A stretch of DNA of 64,000 nt, from NCBI GenBank assembly GCA_034440635.1, contig JAOTON010000958.1, forward strand, positions 1 to 64,000, read 5' to 3'. Numbering within the stretch: position 1 is the first letter of the stretch; every line of letters begins with the position of its first letter. The notes under the pieces are model-generated. The model saw nothing but the letters and a program-made list of their open reading frames with translations. It had not been told where the DNA came from and searched no databases. This document shows, in pieces, positions 37,462 through 56,611 of the stretch. Source of the stretch: Lepas anatifera (lineage: Eukaryota; Arthropoda; Thecostraca; Lepadidae). The position numbers and the translations under genes are program-made.

Positions 37462-38472
37462 CCCTCGCCCCACCGGGGGCCATCGATGGCCCCCTAAGGT
37501 TTTTCCGGGATAGCAGAAAAACGACGAGGCGCAGCACCGCGGTTGAAGGCTCTACCTCTCACTGCATCATTTTCCCATCATCCCTGACATTTTTAACCCA
37601 GGTCACCCAAGGTCAGGTCACCAGACGAGGTCAACCAAGGTCACCTCACTTCAACTTTAGAGCTCTGTAAGAGCTACATTTCAAAGTCGATCGATTTGAA
37701 ACTTCCTACGCTTCATGAACCCTCCAGGGTCTACAAGGTGTATATCCGGGATTTTCCGATTTCGTGCCCTGAGGTCAGGTCACGAGGCGACCTCTCCCAT
37801 TGGAAAAGCATGGGGAAAAGCTGAAAAGCCACAAAAATGATTGCAAATACTCAGACTGCTCAGAACAGCGTTTTTGGATACACTTTCACGGATCCCAGGG
37901 GTCATATTTGCCCTTTGACTTTTCCAAGGTCATCCAAGGTCACCAGGGGTCAAAAACAGTATTTTGACAATAACTTTTGACCTAATTAAGCTAGAGCGCT
38001 GAAACAAACACCATCGTGTTTGTCTTGTCCCTGGCTTTCATTTGATATACGGCAAGGCCACTTTTTGACCTTTCGTGACCTCAGGTGATATTAGGTCACG
38101 AGGTGACCTCTGGAGGTCGAACCACTGGCGGGAGTTCTTTACGTTCCACATAGCGGAAAAAGGACTGGCAATTTCCTATCAAATATACTTTACCACACCT
38201 CAATAGCTCTAATGACATAAGAGTTATGCCCAGTTTTCTTAATCATTGCATATTTCAGTGAAAATAGCCGATCTTGACCTAAGTTGACCTCTGAAGGTCA
38301 AAGTATTGACCTGAGCACTAAAACATGTGAAGTAATTTCATACTGAATTCACGCGAGCTTTCTAGTGCACTTTGCAGATTTGCGCTAACGCCTATATTTT
38401 CGGAGTTAGAGGGGGGCCATAGATGGCCCCCGGTGGGGCGAAGGTGGCGCCGGACCCCCGGTGGGGTGCGGG
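37462..38472 (-). mobile_element. AGGTCA-array TTAA element, copy B (complete)
   Basis: 1011 bp, bounded by TTAA at 37458-37461 and 38473-38476. The ends are CCCTCGCCCCACCGGGGG and CCCGCACCCCACCGGGGG. The orientation is opposite to copy A. The interior AGGTCA clusters match copy A site for site over most of the length. It is nested in the 6-kb hAT-type element. Confidence 0.92.
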
Positions 38473-38984
38473 TTAACACTAACTCGGAAAAGTGCAATGT
38501 ATATAGTTTCAAGAAAAACGGTGAAGTAAGGTTATAATTCCAATCCTTCTTTTCCTAATCATTGCCATCCTCGGCCAGGCAACCAGCCGGATCCCGTTTT
38601 CTAAAAGACCCGCCAGCATCCATTCCTCCTGCGTCGTCCGCGTCTGATCCCGTTGTACCTCCGGAGGAGAGCATCCCGCGTGGACGACGAAGACGGTAAG
38701 TAGACACCTACTTGTCCAATATCCTTACATACTTTGGCAGCTCGTTCAAAAGATTGCGTCTTCTGACTACTTTTTGGGCTAAATAGTTCAAATCATGAAC
38801 AGTGACGAATAGCGCGCTAAAAGTTGTTATTTAACCTTTGCAATCAGTTTTCGACAACAAACGGTCGAAAATACGTTTTTTTCGGTCACATTTTCATTAA
38901 AAAAAAATACGGGCCCCCCCTCATGTACGGGCCCCCTTTCGAGCCGTGTGCCCCCCCAATCGAAAACATAAAGTTGCGCCCCTG

Positions 38985-39625
38985 CTCATTACTACCACCT
39001 CGGCCGATGAATGCCGCTCCTGACTTATCCCTTCCGCTCGGATTCGTGCCGCCCCGGTCTCCTCACTGCCACTCCCCGTAATCACTGCCGCCCCCAGTAA
39101 TCACTGCTGCCCCCAGCTTATCACTTCAGTACTGATTCGTGCCACACCTAGTTCATAACTTCTACCCCCGACTCACTATTCTCGTTCACGCTTATCACCT
39201 TTGCCCTGATTCGTGCCGCCCCCGGCTAATTATGGCCGCTCCTAACTTATCACTTGCACCCTGATTCGTGCCGCCCCCAGTCCATAACTGCCGCCCCCGG
39301 GTCTTCGCTACCGCCCTCGTTTTATCCCTTATACTCTTATGCCCTGATTATATCACTTATGTCCTGATTCGTGCCGCCCTTAGTTCATAGCTATTTCCCC
39401 CAGCTCATCCATGCCGCCCTCTGCTTATGACTTCTACCCTGCTTCTTGCCGCCCCGGCCAATCACTGTCGCCCCCAGCTTATCACTTCAGCCCTAATATG
39501 TGCCATCCCTAATCCATAACGGTCGTTCCCGGCTCATCACTATCGCCTTGGTCTTATCACTTCTGCCCTGATTCGTGCCGCTCCTGACCCATCACTGCCG
39601 CCCTGTTTCTTGCCGCTGCTGTGCG
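38985..39625. repeat. Right part of the CACTGCCGCC tandem array
   Basis: Degenerate units of about 33-36 bp containing CACTGCCGCCCCC, AGCTTATCACTT and GATTCGTGCCG. It continues the array at 32860-32977. Confidence 0.85.
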
Positions 39626-40724
39626 TTAGGGCAAAAAATAAAGGGCGTTAGGGCAAAAATAGAGGGCATGTAGGGGTACAGTGAAGTTGTGAAATTGATT
39701 TATGTTTACAGATCAGTACACACATTGTATGGAACGTACTCGGCGAGATTTTCGTTAATGTATTAAGTCTTTGGCTTTCGTTTTACTTTTCATCCACTCT
39801 GTCATTCCTATAGTAACATTTAATTAACCTTAAAAACTGATATACTTCAACCGTGGATAAATCTCAGCTCACTGTGTTTGGAAAATGCTGTAGAGCACCT
39901 GCCCACCATTAAAATAAAATGTCCACTGTGTTTTAAAAGGTGCAAAAAACGATGAACATCAGATTTGGTGAGATGAAGGGTGCTGCCCCGCAACGCTGCC
40001 ATCCCCCGCCGGCTGAGCACTGAGAGGTTTTGTAGAAATTTCACCTCTGCCTATACCCTGGTTGCGACCAGATTTTAACTGTTCTAGGGCAACAGTACAA
40101 AGGTGCAGCAGGGCTACGTACTTAATCATAACCGTACGTAACAGTAACCGTAGCAGGGCTACGTACGTAACCGTAGCCCCGAGGGCTACGGTTCCGAGCT
40201 GGCGAGCAAAAGTAATAGTTTGGAGTTTTGGCGTTATCGACATCATCCGGAACGTTTTCCACATGGATTCAAACTATTTCATTAGTGTACCCAAACTGTT
40301 TTCCTCCAGGCCCTAGAATTGTGTTGCTCAGCAGTGGCGGCGCTTCCTTAACACGCGCACTGAAGGGGGGCCTCGGAGGGCCCCGCCTATTTTTCCTAGG
40401 TGGCTGGAGAACCGCTTGTAGCCGAAAAACGATAATCGGTCACATTTGAGAACATTAAGCGGCGCGTTTATTGGTGAAAGAGTCTTGAAAATCTGCCGAA
40501 AATGTTTTGACTTACAGGCTTTTAAAATCAGACCTAAATTTTAAGATCACCACAATCGCGCGGTCGGAGCTGCTAGCTTGCATTGGAGACCGAGTGGTGA
40601 CGTGATAACATCATATAAACGCGGTGATATGTCGAGGTCACCTCACATGAAGGCAAAGATAAATAACAAAGGTCACAGGTCAAGGTCATTGATCCCAGTG
40701 CTTCCTGTTAAATGGCGTTAATCG
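39626..40724. other. Intergenic, no gene recognised
   Basis: 40130-40200 has repeated GTAACCGTAGC blocks and the palindrome-like GTAGCCCCGAGGGCTAC. A TTAACACGCGCACTGAAGGGG block at 40349 resembles the end of the element at 56825. AGGTCA-type hexamers begin near 40635. Confidence 0.4.
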
Positions 40725-40732
40725 GTCCAACG

Positions 40733-40906
40733 CGGGGGCGTAGCCAAGGGGGCGGCAGGGACAGCCGCCCCCCCCTGAGGGCCCTTCCTGAGAACACGAT
40801 TCTGTAACAAGCAGGGCACTTTTTACCCACCAGGGCCCTTTTGGCGCTGTCGCAGGGGCCCTTTTCGGGGCGCCGCCCCCCTGAGCGAAGTCCTGGCTAC
40901 CCCCTG
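40733..40906. mobile_element. 174-bp hAT-type MITE with 8-bp duplication
   Basis: Ends are CGGGGGCGTAGCCA and, inverted, CAGGGGGTAGCCA. GTCCAACG is duplicated exactly at 40725-40732 and 40907-40914. It interrupts an AGGTCA-rich segment (40630-41030). Confidence 0.88.
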
Positions 40907-40975
40907 GTCCAACGTATATCATGCTATGACGTCAAAGTCAAGGTAACTCAATGCGAAGGTCAAGATCAAAGGTCT

Positions 40976-40988
40976 AGGTCAAAGGTCA
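40976..40988 (+). promoter_or_regulatory. Perfect DR1 of AGGTCA half-sites
   Basis: AGGTCA-A-AGGTCA is the consensus DR1 bound by RXR/USP heterodimers and HNF4-type receptors. It lies in a cluster of further half-sites from 40940 to 41000. Presence is seen directly; receptor binding is inference. Confidence 0.5.
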
Positions 40989-41054
40989 TGTGTAAAGGTC
41001 AATCCTCATTTCCCACCAAACATTTGATATAGTGTTAGTTATAGCGTACATTAT

Positions 41055-42030
41055 CCCTCGCCCCACCGGGGGGCCATCGATGCCCCCTAAGGTTTTTCCG
41101 GGATAGCAGAAAAACGACGAGGCGCAGCACCGCGGTTGAGGGCTCTACCTCTCACTGCATCATTTTCCCATCATCCCTGAAATTTTTTACCCCGGGTCAC
41201 CCAAGGTCAGGTCACCAGACGAGGTCAACCAAGGTCACCTCACTTCACTTTAGAGCTCTGTAAGAGCTACATTTCAAAGTCGATCGATTTGAAACTTCCT
41301 ACACTTCATGACCCCTCCAGGGTCTACAAGGTGTATATCCGGGATTTTTTGATTTCGTGCCCTGAGGTCAGGTCACGAGGCGACCTCTCCCATTGGAAAA
41401 GCATGGGGAAAAGCTATTTCATGATATAAAAGCCACAAAAATGATTGCAAATACTCAGACTGCTCAGAACAACGTTTTTGGACACCCTTTCACGGATCCC
41501 AGGGGTCATATTTGCCCTTTGACTTTTCCAAGGTCATCCAAGGTCACCAGAGGTCAAAAACAGTATTTTGACAATAACTTTTGACCTAATTGAGCTAGAG
41601 CGGTGAAACAAACACCATCGTGTTTGTCTTGTCACTGGCTTTCATTTGATATACGGCAAGGTCACTTTTTGACCTTTCGTGACCTCAGGTCATATTAGGT
41701 CACGAGGTGACCTCTGGCGGTCAAACCACTGGCGGGAGGTCTTTACGTTCCACATAGCGGAAAAAGTACTGGCAATTTGCTATCAAATGTACTTTACCAG
41801 ATCTCAATAGCTCTAATGGCATAAGAGTTATGCCCAGTTTGCTTAATCATTGCATATTTGAGTGAAAATAGCCGATCTTGACCTAATTTGACCTCTGGAG
41901 GTCAAACCATTGACCTGAGCACTAAAACATGCGAAGTAATTTCTTACTGAATTCACGCAAGCTTTCTATTGCACTTTGCAGATTTGCGCTAACGCCCATA
42001 TTTTCGGAGTTAGAGGGGGGCCATTGATAT
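41055..42030 (-). mobile_element. AGGTCA-array TTAA element, copy C (right end lost)
   Basis: TTAT (41051-41054, probably mutated TTAA) is followed by CCCTCGCCCCACCGGGGG. Interior similarity to copy B is high until about 42030, where the terminal 40-60 bp are missing. Orientation as copy B. Confidence 0.85.
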
Positions 42031-42235
42031 TCGGGCTCACACGCGAGCTGCTTGCCTAAATAACCTGTTAAAATTGGTGTTGGTTTGGGGAATCAGCTTT
42101 TCTGTAATGTTCATCAAAATATAAGTCACTTAGGTACCCATTGATGACATTCGTGCAAGGTGATGCTTAATTCCACAGGGGCATGGTTAGGATATGGAAT
42201 GCTGTTTCCCGAAATGGGGATTAAACCCACGTCAA

Positions 42236-43145
42236 CCCGTGCCCCACCGGGGGTCCGACGCCACCTTCGTCCCACCGGGGCATCGATGGCCCCTAACTCC
42301 GAAAACATGAGGGGTTGGCACAGATCTGAAAAGTGAGTTGGAAAGTTCGTGTGAATTCAGAATGGGTTTACCTCAAATGCCTAAGCGGTCAGGTCAACTG
42401 TTTGACCTCCGGAGGTTAAGTTGGGTCACGATAGGCTTTTTCCACTAAAATTTACAATGCTTAAGAAACCTGGGCATCACTCGCACGCCATTAGAGCTAT
42501 TGAGGTTTGAATGAGTAAATTTTATAGGAAAATCCCAGGACTTCCTCTGATATGTGAAACATAATGACCTCCAAAGGGCGCTTCTTGACCTAACATGACC
42601 TGAGATCACAAAGTTCATAAAGTGATCGTGATATATATTAAATGTATGTCAGTGACGAGACATGTACAATGACGTTTAATTCAGCCCCCTATGTTGATTA
42701 TGTCAAAAGTTATCGTCAAAATACTGTTCTTGACACCTGGTGACCTATGATGACCTCAGATTAGTCGAAGGGCAAATATCGTCCCTGAAATCCGTGAAAG
42801 GGTGGTCAAGAATGTTTTTCTGAGCAATCTGAGCATTTGCAATCATTTTGTGGTTTTAGATCATAATACAGATTTTCCCCTGTTTTTTTCTATGATAGTG
42901 GTGACCTCGTGAACTGAACCCAGGTCACCGAATCTAAAAATATCGGGTATGCATTTTGTAGGCCCTGGAAGGGCCATCAATTGTAGAAAGTCTCAAATCG
43001 ATCGTCCTAGAAATGAAGCTATGGTAGAGCTCAAAGGTTGAAGTGAGGTGACGTTATTTGACGTCGTCTGGTGACCTAACCTGGTGTGGACCGGGAAGTA
43101 AATTGCAAAGATGGCGGGAAAATCATGGGGTGAGAGGCAGACCCC
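42236..43145 (+). mobile_element. AGGTCA-array TTAA element, copy D (diverged, right end lost)
   Basis: It starts CCCGTGCCCCACCGGGGG after TCAA. The body follows copy A in order but with many substitutions, for example ATCGATGGCCCC, TTTGACCTCCGGAGG and TGACCTAACATGACCTGAG. Similarity fades near 43145. It is the oldest-looking of the four copies. Confidence 0.78.
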
Positions 43146-43149
43146 TCAG

Positions 43150-43300
43150 GATAAGCAGGAAATCTCAACTCTGGCTGGGGTGTGAAGAGTGCTCGCAATG
43201 GTTTTACGATGTCTGCTCCGGCGTATCAACATATAATGGGTTAACGTGTGATTACTGTTGTGAACGAGGTCATTTCTCACAGCGCTCAGTTCAAATAGAG
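43150..43300 (+). pseudogene. Possible PHD-finger-like fragment
   Basis: An open frame encodes WLGCEECSQWFYDVCSGVS, then TCDYCC. The C-x2-C-x2-W-F-x3-C-x-G pattern and the late C-x2-C resemble the second half of a PHD finger. The zinc-binding His of the family (W-F-H) is Tyr here and the first Cys pair is not seen. It is probably a relic from a mobile element or a chance match. Confidence 0.25.
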
Positions 43301-43697
43301 CTGTTCAACCGTTGGTTATTTGACCTGACCCTCAGTAAAAATAAAACTATCAGTTGCAAATTATATTTTTGGCAATATATTAGTTTGGAAGCGATACGAA
43401 CACAGAGGAGAACAAACCATCGACACGTATGAATTGCTTCTTGTGCTTCTCTTAGAATCCTTCCACTATAGGTTCGATTTTCTGCTCTTTAAATGCCACT
43501 GGGTTTTCTAAATCATGCTATTATCGTCCTTAAGTATGCTCACAGCGACTTCGCTAAAATATTGACATCTCCAACGGCTTCTAATAAAATGCAACACTCA
43601 CTTGCAGTCGTATCCTGGAGCACAGGCGCATTTATGAACCTCGGCGGGCGCATTTTAGATACCCTGTTCACAATTGCGCCCTTTGCAAGGTTCTTCA
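43301..43697. other. Intergenic, no gene recognised
   Basis: No exon, RNA gene or repeat could be supported. Confidence 0.3.
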
Positions 43698-43708
43698 AGA
43701 GAGAGAGA

Positions 43709-43757
<49 letters not shown>

Positions 43758-43778
43758 GATAGAGATAGAGAGAGAGAA
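43698..43778. repeat. GA microsatellite
   Basis: About 80 bp of GA dinucleotide with a few GGGA and GATA interruptions. Confidence 0.97.
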
Positions 43779-45424
43779 TCCTCGGAATCGGTGTAGAATA
43801 TACAACTTTCTCCGTGCCTCCTAGACCCCGCCCCCCCCAGTTTTCCAATCAAAGCAGCATGAAAACCATCGGAAGAAACACAAACAAATGGCATGTTCCC
43901 ACTTTTCTTGCTCACCAGCCATCCACTCCAAATTATGACAAAAATTGAGAATTTTAGTGATTTATATGTCTAGAATCAACTATCAGTCTGATATTGACCA
44001 CCGAACAAATATGGGAAAATGACAAAAAATCTCCATATTTTCCCAGTTCTGAAGCGGATATTGGTTAAGTACGATCGGATAACTGCTAAGTTCTCATACT
44101 CTGGGAGGTAAGAACCGAAACTGTACCGAGGTTTTCAGTGATGCGAAGCAGTGAGCAGATAACCGGGGTGGGTACTTAATAATCTCACCGGGATTTCGAT
44201 GTCGATAACTCCATCGATATTTTCGAGAACGCCAGATCACTCCCTAGAATGAGTGCTAAAACTGAACGCATCCGCATGATAATCCAAGATTCAGAAATTA
44301 ATTAGTTTTTTGCATATATTTTCCACACCTGAGACACGGTAGTGCACACAAAGATACACTTGCCGATCGTTAAAGTCCTATTTCGACAAGCGCGCATTAA
44401 CAACTCTGTACAAGGCATTCAAAGCTCACAAAACACAGCGTCATTCACTTTCGCGCCAGAAATGGTCACCTGTTGATAAACGTAAGAGGGTAATGCTGCA
44501 GAACATGCGTGCACTTCTGCTGCGGCACACAATACTGTGTATGCCAAAATAGTTTCCTTTTGTTGCATCAGCTATTAATCCAGGACAAAGTAGTTGTATA
44601 GCAAGAAAAAAGATACAAATACTAATACTTTTTACCGCAAAAACATCGATAAAATCAACTGACTACTCCTTTTTTAGTATAGCCCACGTTAGTTGAACGG
44701 ATACCTGCTTGGGTTCGCGTATCTTCGATGCAAAACGACACAATTACCACTTCCACCATTCCACAACTAAATAGACGATCATCATTCACCGATATTTCAA
44801 CCAGGGGCATACCTTCAGCACTTCACAAACATAAATAAGGAGCATCATCATATCGGTGATATTTCAGCACCGGCTTCAGCTGAGGGATCAAAATATGGAG
44901 ACAATCCCTAAGAGGCAGTAAAACAACGAAGTGAATTGGCAATGACTGCTGAACTTCGAGGCGCGCCAACCATTTTGCCTCTTTAGCTGGCAATGACTGT
45001 TGTTTACTTAGTATCATCCTCGCTTTCAGATAACCAGGTTCCCTAGGCTACAACAATTAACAGTAGCTGACATCTATAACACCATAACCTTTTCGCCCAC
45101 TAGTTCTTCTGCACTGGTGCTACCGACCAGAGTATGGATTTTTCAAATTATTTTAAAAATGTGATAAGACGCAAGCCTCTTCACAAAAATCACATCACAC
45201 ATCACTTGAAACGAACATTCAAGAAAGCTTTTCTGTCCGCACGAGAAATCCAAAATGCGACACTTCCACAATTTAACTGCACCATCAAATTAGTTCCCCA
45301 CTTTTAACCCTCGTTTCGCGTTTCTTTCTATTGCACTTCACACACTTTCCCGCTCCCTTCGTCCCTAACACTCTAACCATGCACCAGGACGGGCGGCAGC
45401 TGCGTCGTCGGCCCCTGTTCTCCA
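43779..45424. other. 3' flank of PDHX, no other gene recognised
   Basis: The PDHX 3' untranslated region should begin at 45424 and run leftwards. I see no canonical AATAAA on the minus strand in the first kilobase, so the polyadenylation site cannot be placed. Confidence 0.35.
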
Positions 45425-53427
<8,003 letters not shown>

Positions 53428-54352
53428 CTACAGGTGGGCGGACATTTTCTGTATCAGAACACTGTGCTCTAAGGAGCTTAGGCATGGCGATACTGACAAT
53501 TACTGCGCTTTTTACTATGCATGTTTAAGGTGCGAGACGAAAAAATCCGTCTTTTTCAATTACGTTTTAAAACAATGTCAGGCATTAAATACAGAAAAAC
53601 AGCATAATACTCATGAGCATATATGTACACTAAAGAGGTGAACTCTGGGGGGTTTCGCAAAGGAATGTGGATTTCACTTACATGCCAAATATGATTACTC
53701 ATCAAACCACATGATAGAATCACAGTTAGTAATTGACTGGACTTACTCACCATTATTAATGACCGAAGTGTGTAGCAAAAGTCGACGAGACGAGACAGAA
53801 TTGGCAGATAATGTGTTGGTAAGAATTTTAGCAAAAACACAGCTGCTGACTTTCAGCCTTCCTGCCCGAACAAAACTTGCCATTTCTAATTCATGAGATC
53901 TCCCTGAAACAGTAACGAAACTTATAAGGAAGGGGAAAATTGTAAAGACCAGTTTCAAATCTGCAAACTTGATGGTGATGTATATCTGGATACTCGGACG
54001 GGATCCAGCTGGTCAGTATCATTGTTTTGAGCAAAGTGACCCGGGGTAGGCTCGAACGCGTGACAGGTTGCCTATGTCACACTAGGTTTGCCACCAATCT
54101 GTTGGTAGAGGCTATGACTGTGCTGTGTGCCTGTGAGCAGTATACGTCAAATAGGACGTCATGAATACTGTCTCGACTTAGGAAAACTGTGATATACTAT
54201 ATAATCATCTCATAGAAACATGCAAGACAGCTTGCACCATAGTCTCTACCTATTGAATTCCAGTGTGAAATAAGCACACTAGACTTTTTTAATTTTGCTT
54301 CATTTGAGTTGCTTTATTTACCCCTCCCTCAATTAATTGTCCTTAAAGGGAA
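53428..54352. other. Expected site of PDHX 5' exon(s), none recognised; possible SINE at 54045-54095
   Basis: The presequence exon of PDHX is poorly conserved in all animals and was not seen. On the minus strand at about 54049-54057 a B box GTTCGAGCC is preceded by a weak A box near 54079-54092, suggesting a decayed tRNA-derived SINE. Confidence 0.35.
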
Positions 54353-54356
54353 TGTG

Positions 54357-54787
54357 GCACCTTGGTCGAATCCTGGAATTTAGTGCAATTAGGCGTACTT
54401 TTAGCCGAAAATAACGAAACCACTCATGATTTCTCTGAAAAATGTACAATAAGCTCAATATTTTGATTTTTAAAATACTCCTCTAGAAAAATATCAGCCT
54501 GTGGATGATGTCACGATCTGGTAACCACTACCATACTCGAAACGCTTCAAGGGCTTCGATTGGCTGATGCTCATCGTGACGTCAGCATATGTAGTCACAC
54601 CAGCAGCTCACAACAATGGCCGCCCGGCGACGGGCTGATGAGGGGGCTGGTGTCAGGTAGGTTTTAGCTTTTTCTACGGAAATATCGAGTTCCAAGAAAA
54701 ATGACATATGGAGTACCGGGTTTTCCGACTTGCTTTACAACATGGCTATCTCAGTTAAAATCACGTTATGAAGGTGCCACATTCCCT
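54357..54787. mobile_element. TTAA-flanked MITE, AGGGAATGTGGCACC ends (copy 3)
   Basis: 431 bp between TTAA at 54353-54356 and 54788-54791. Ends are identical inverted repeats of at least 17 bp. TGACGTCAGCATATG is conserved near 54578. Confidence 0.93.
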
Positions 54788-54791
54788 TTAA

Positions 54792-56611
54792 AAGTAGATG
54801 TATGTAGATACAAAATAAAATGAGATATAAATTAAATTTCATTTATCTACTACTTCAGATATTGCTGGTTAAGCATGCCAATACCTTTAATTAAGCTTTA
54901 CCTGATGAATTGTATCCCTGATAAGCCCTGTCAAATGAGGCATGTGCTAAGGTCATATTTTACTAGGGCTAATCTTAAGTAAGACGTCCACTTTCCCGAA
55001 ATATTTTCTATAGAAATGATACATTTTCAGAATCAGCAAGACGCCCTCTTTCCATTTCCTTCCCGTAGCGCCATTCTCACTTAAACCCCGATTTTCAACA
55101 CAAACTAAACCTGAATGTCGTAATCACGCGCCGTCCATCGCCGTAAATAAGCAAAACACCGGAATTGACGAAAGACAATGGCAGCTGATCGTCAGTCAGC
55201 TTATGGAAACCATCAGCTGACTGACGATTGGTACCTTGTACCAGAGGTAAGGCACCATTGTGAAAGCGTACCAAATATCGGCTCTGTGCGCCGCAGGCCT
55301 GCTCACTAAATCGAGACATGTTTGGGTTGGGTTGGGTTAGGCTAGGTTAGGTTAGGTGTGGTTCAAGCTAGTGAATTTCTTTTTTTAATTTCTACCCATA
55401 TTTTCTACAGCTAACATCACGCAACTTACTTTAGAATTATTGGTTTGGAGCGTGCGGACGTGTCGATGCGGTAGTTATTGTTTACATTTTGATTAAGGTC
55501 GTGGAAGTGCGTGTTATACTTTGATTGCTGTCTTATTTCATAGCTAAAACATGAAGGAACACTCCACAGTTACGAATGAACCACCTTTTTGTGATTTTAT
55601 GCATTTTTTGCAGTTGGACGGATGTATGTAACTACTGATTGCATTTTTCATTTATTTAATTTCAAGGACATTTCTCATTTTAGTTTCCATTATTGCTTAA
55701 TGTCTCTTCACCCCTCTTACTAGACTTTTTTAAATACCAATGGCAAACTAAGATTTGTATTAGGCAATATAGCTTTTTAGCTAAGTTGCTGCAAGTTCAG
55801 CTTTTATAGTCCGAGCCTCACTAGTCATCAACAAACTAGTCACGGAAGTTTCCCACAATCTGAATGAACAACTCTGGCGATAAAATGTTAATTTAGAAGT
55901 CAAATATCAACATCCCACGGAGCACAGGGACAGCTGCCCCACTCAGGTCGCCCTCTCACTGGTCAATTGCCAGTCGACCTATGTCTGGAAAATATTGAGA
56001 GCCGAAGTGTCTCAGGGGAATTAATCCCAAGCCTGGGGGTGGGACGCTTTCAGTGGGCACCATCAATATTTCAGGAGGGGCATTGATGACTGCAGCACCA
56101 AGCATTGATGACTGCAGCAACAAGTTCAGCCCATACATGTATTCATAACGACGAAGGTAAAATGTACCACACACAATGCGAACAGGTGACTGGTAAAACG
56201 CTAGCAGGGTATGAGATAAACAGACGCGATAACTCCACAGCTGTACTTTCAAGATGAGTGATGCAGAAAAGCATCTGCGCGTGAAAACCCTTGTAAAAAA
56301 AGATGGGGTCAGGGGGAAAAATAAAGAAAAAAGTAAAATGAATTCATGGGTTAGTGATCAACACCAGATAACCAGCATCATCAAGCCCGGACAGCTTCGA
56401 AGCGGCTGCACCGCTCCAGCAGCGCCAACTAGCGCGCAGGCACCAGTGCCGCCCAGCGGCTACCGTAGCGCCACCTCGCTACCCAGCACCAGCGCAGCAG
56501 CCCTAGCCGCCAGTCGATCAGGCTGCGCCCGGCCAGCGCAGCCCACAGCACCAGTCAGCGCACCACCATCTCCGCATCGGCTAGCGCGCAGCACCGGAGC
56601 AGCAGAGGTCG
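54792..56611. other. Intergenic; one hairpin and a TTAGG-type motif, no gene recognised
   Basis: A hairpin with perfect 14-bp arms (ATCGTCAGTCAGCT at 55188-55201, inverse at 55215-55228, 13-base loop) and a short GGTTAGGTTAGG run at 55335-55356 are present. 56395-56600 is a GC-rich CAGC/CACC-rich patch that stays open in frame but shows no domain. Confidence 0.5.

Larger units (their letters stand above)
32978..38984. mobile_element. 6.0-kb hAT-type element with internal tandem arrays and nested insertions
   Basis: The ends are CAGGGGCGCAAGTTT and, inverted, CAGGGGCGCAACTTT. The 8-bp duplication CTCATTAC is perfect (32970-32977 and 38985-38992) and comes from the host array. The interior comprises a 21-bp array (33085-34615), a 20-bp array (35400-36835) broken by two insertions, and an AGGTCA-type TTAA element (37462-38472). 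I see no transposase. The alternative, a chance pairing of two hAT ends, is made unlikely by the exact duplication and by the host array resuming. Confidence 0.82.

Noticed and set aside
43493..43762. Open frame ending in an Arg/Glu tail
   Set aside because: The tail is the GA microsatellite and the first part has no recognisable similarity.
55321..55361. GGTTAGG run as a telomere or fusion point
   Set aside because: Only about three adjacent TTAGG units; too short to call an interstitial telomere.
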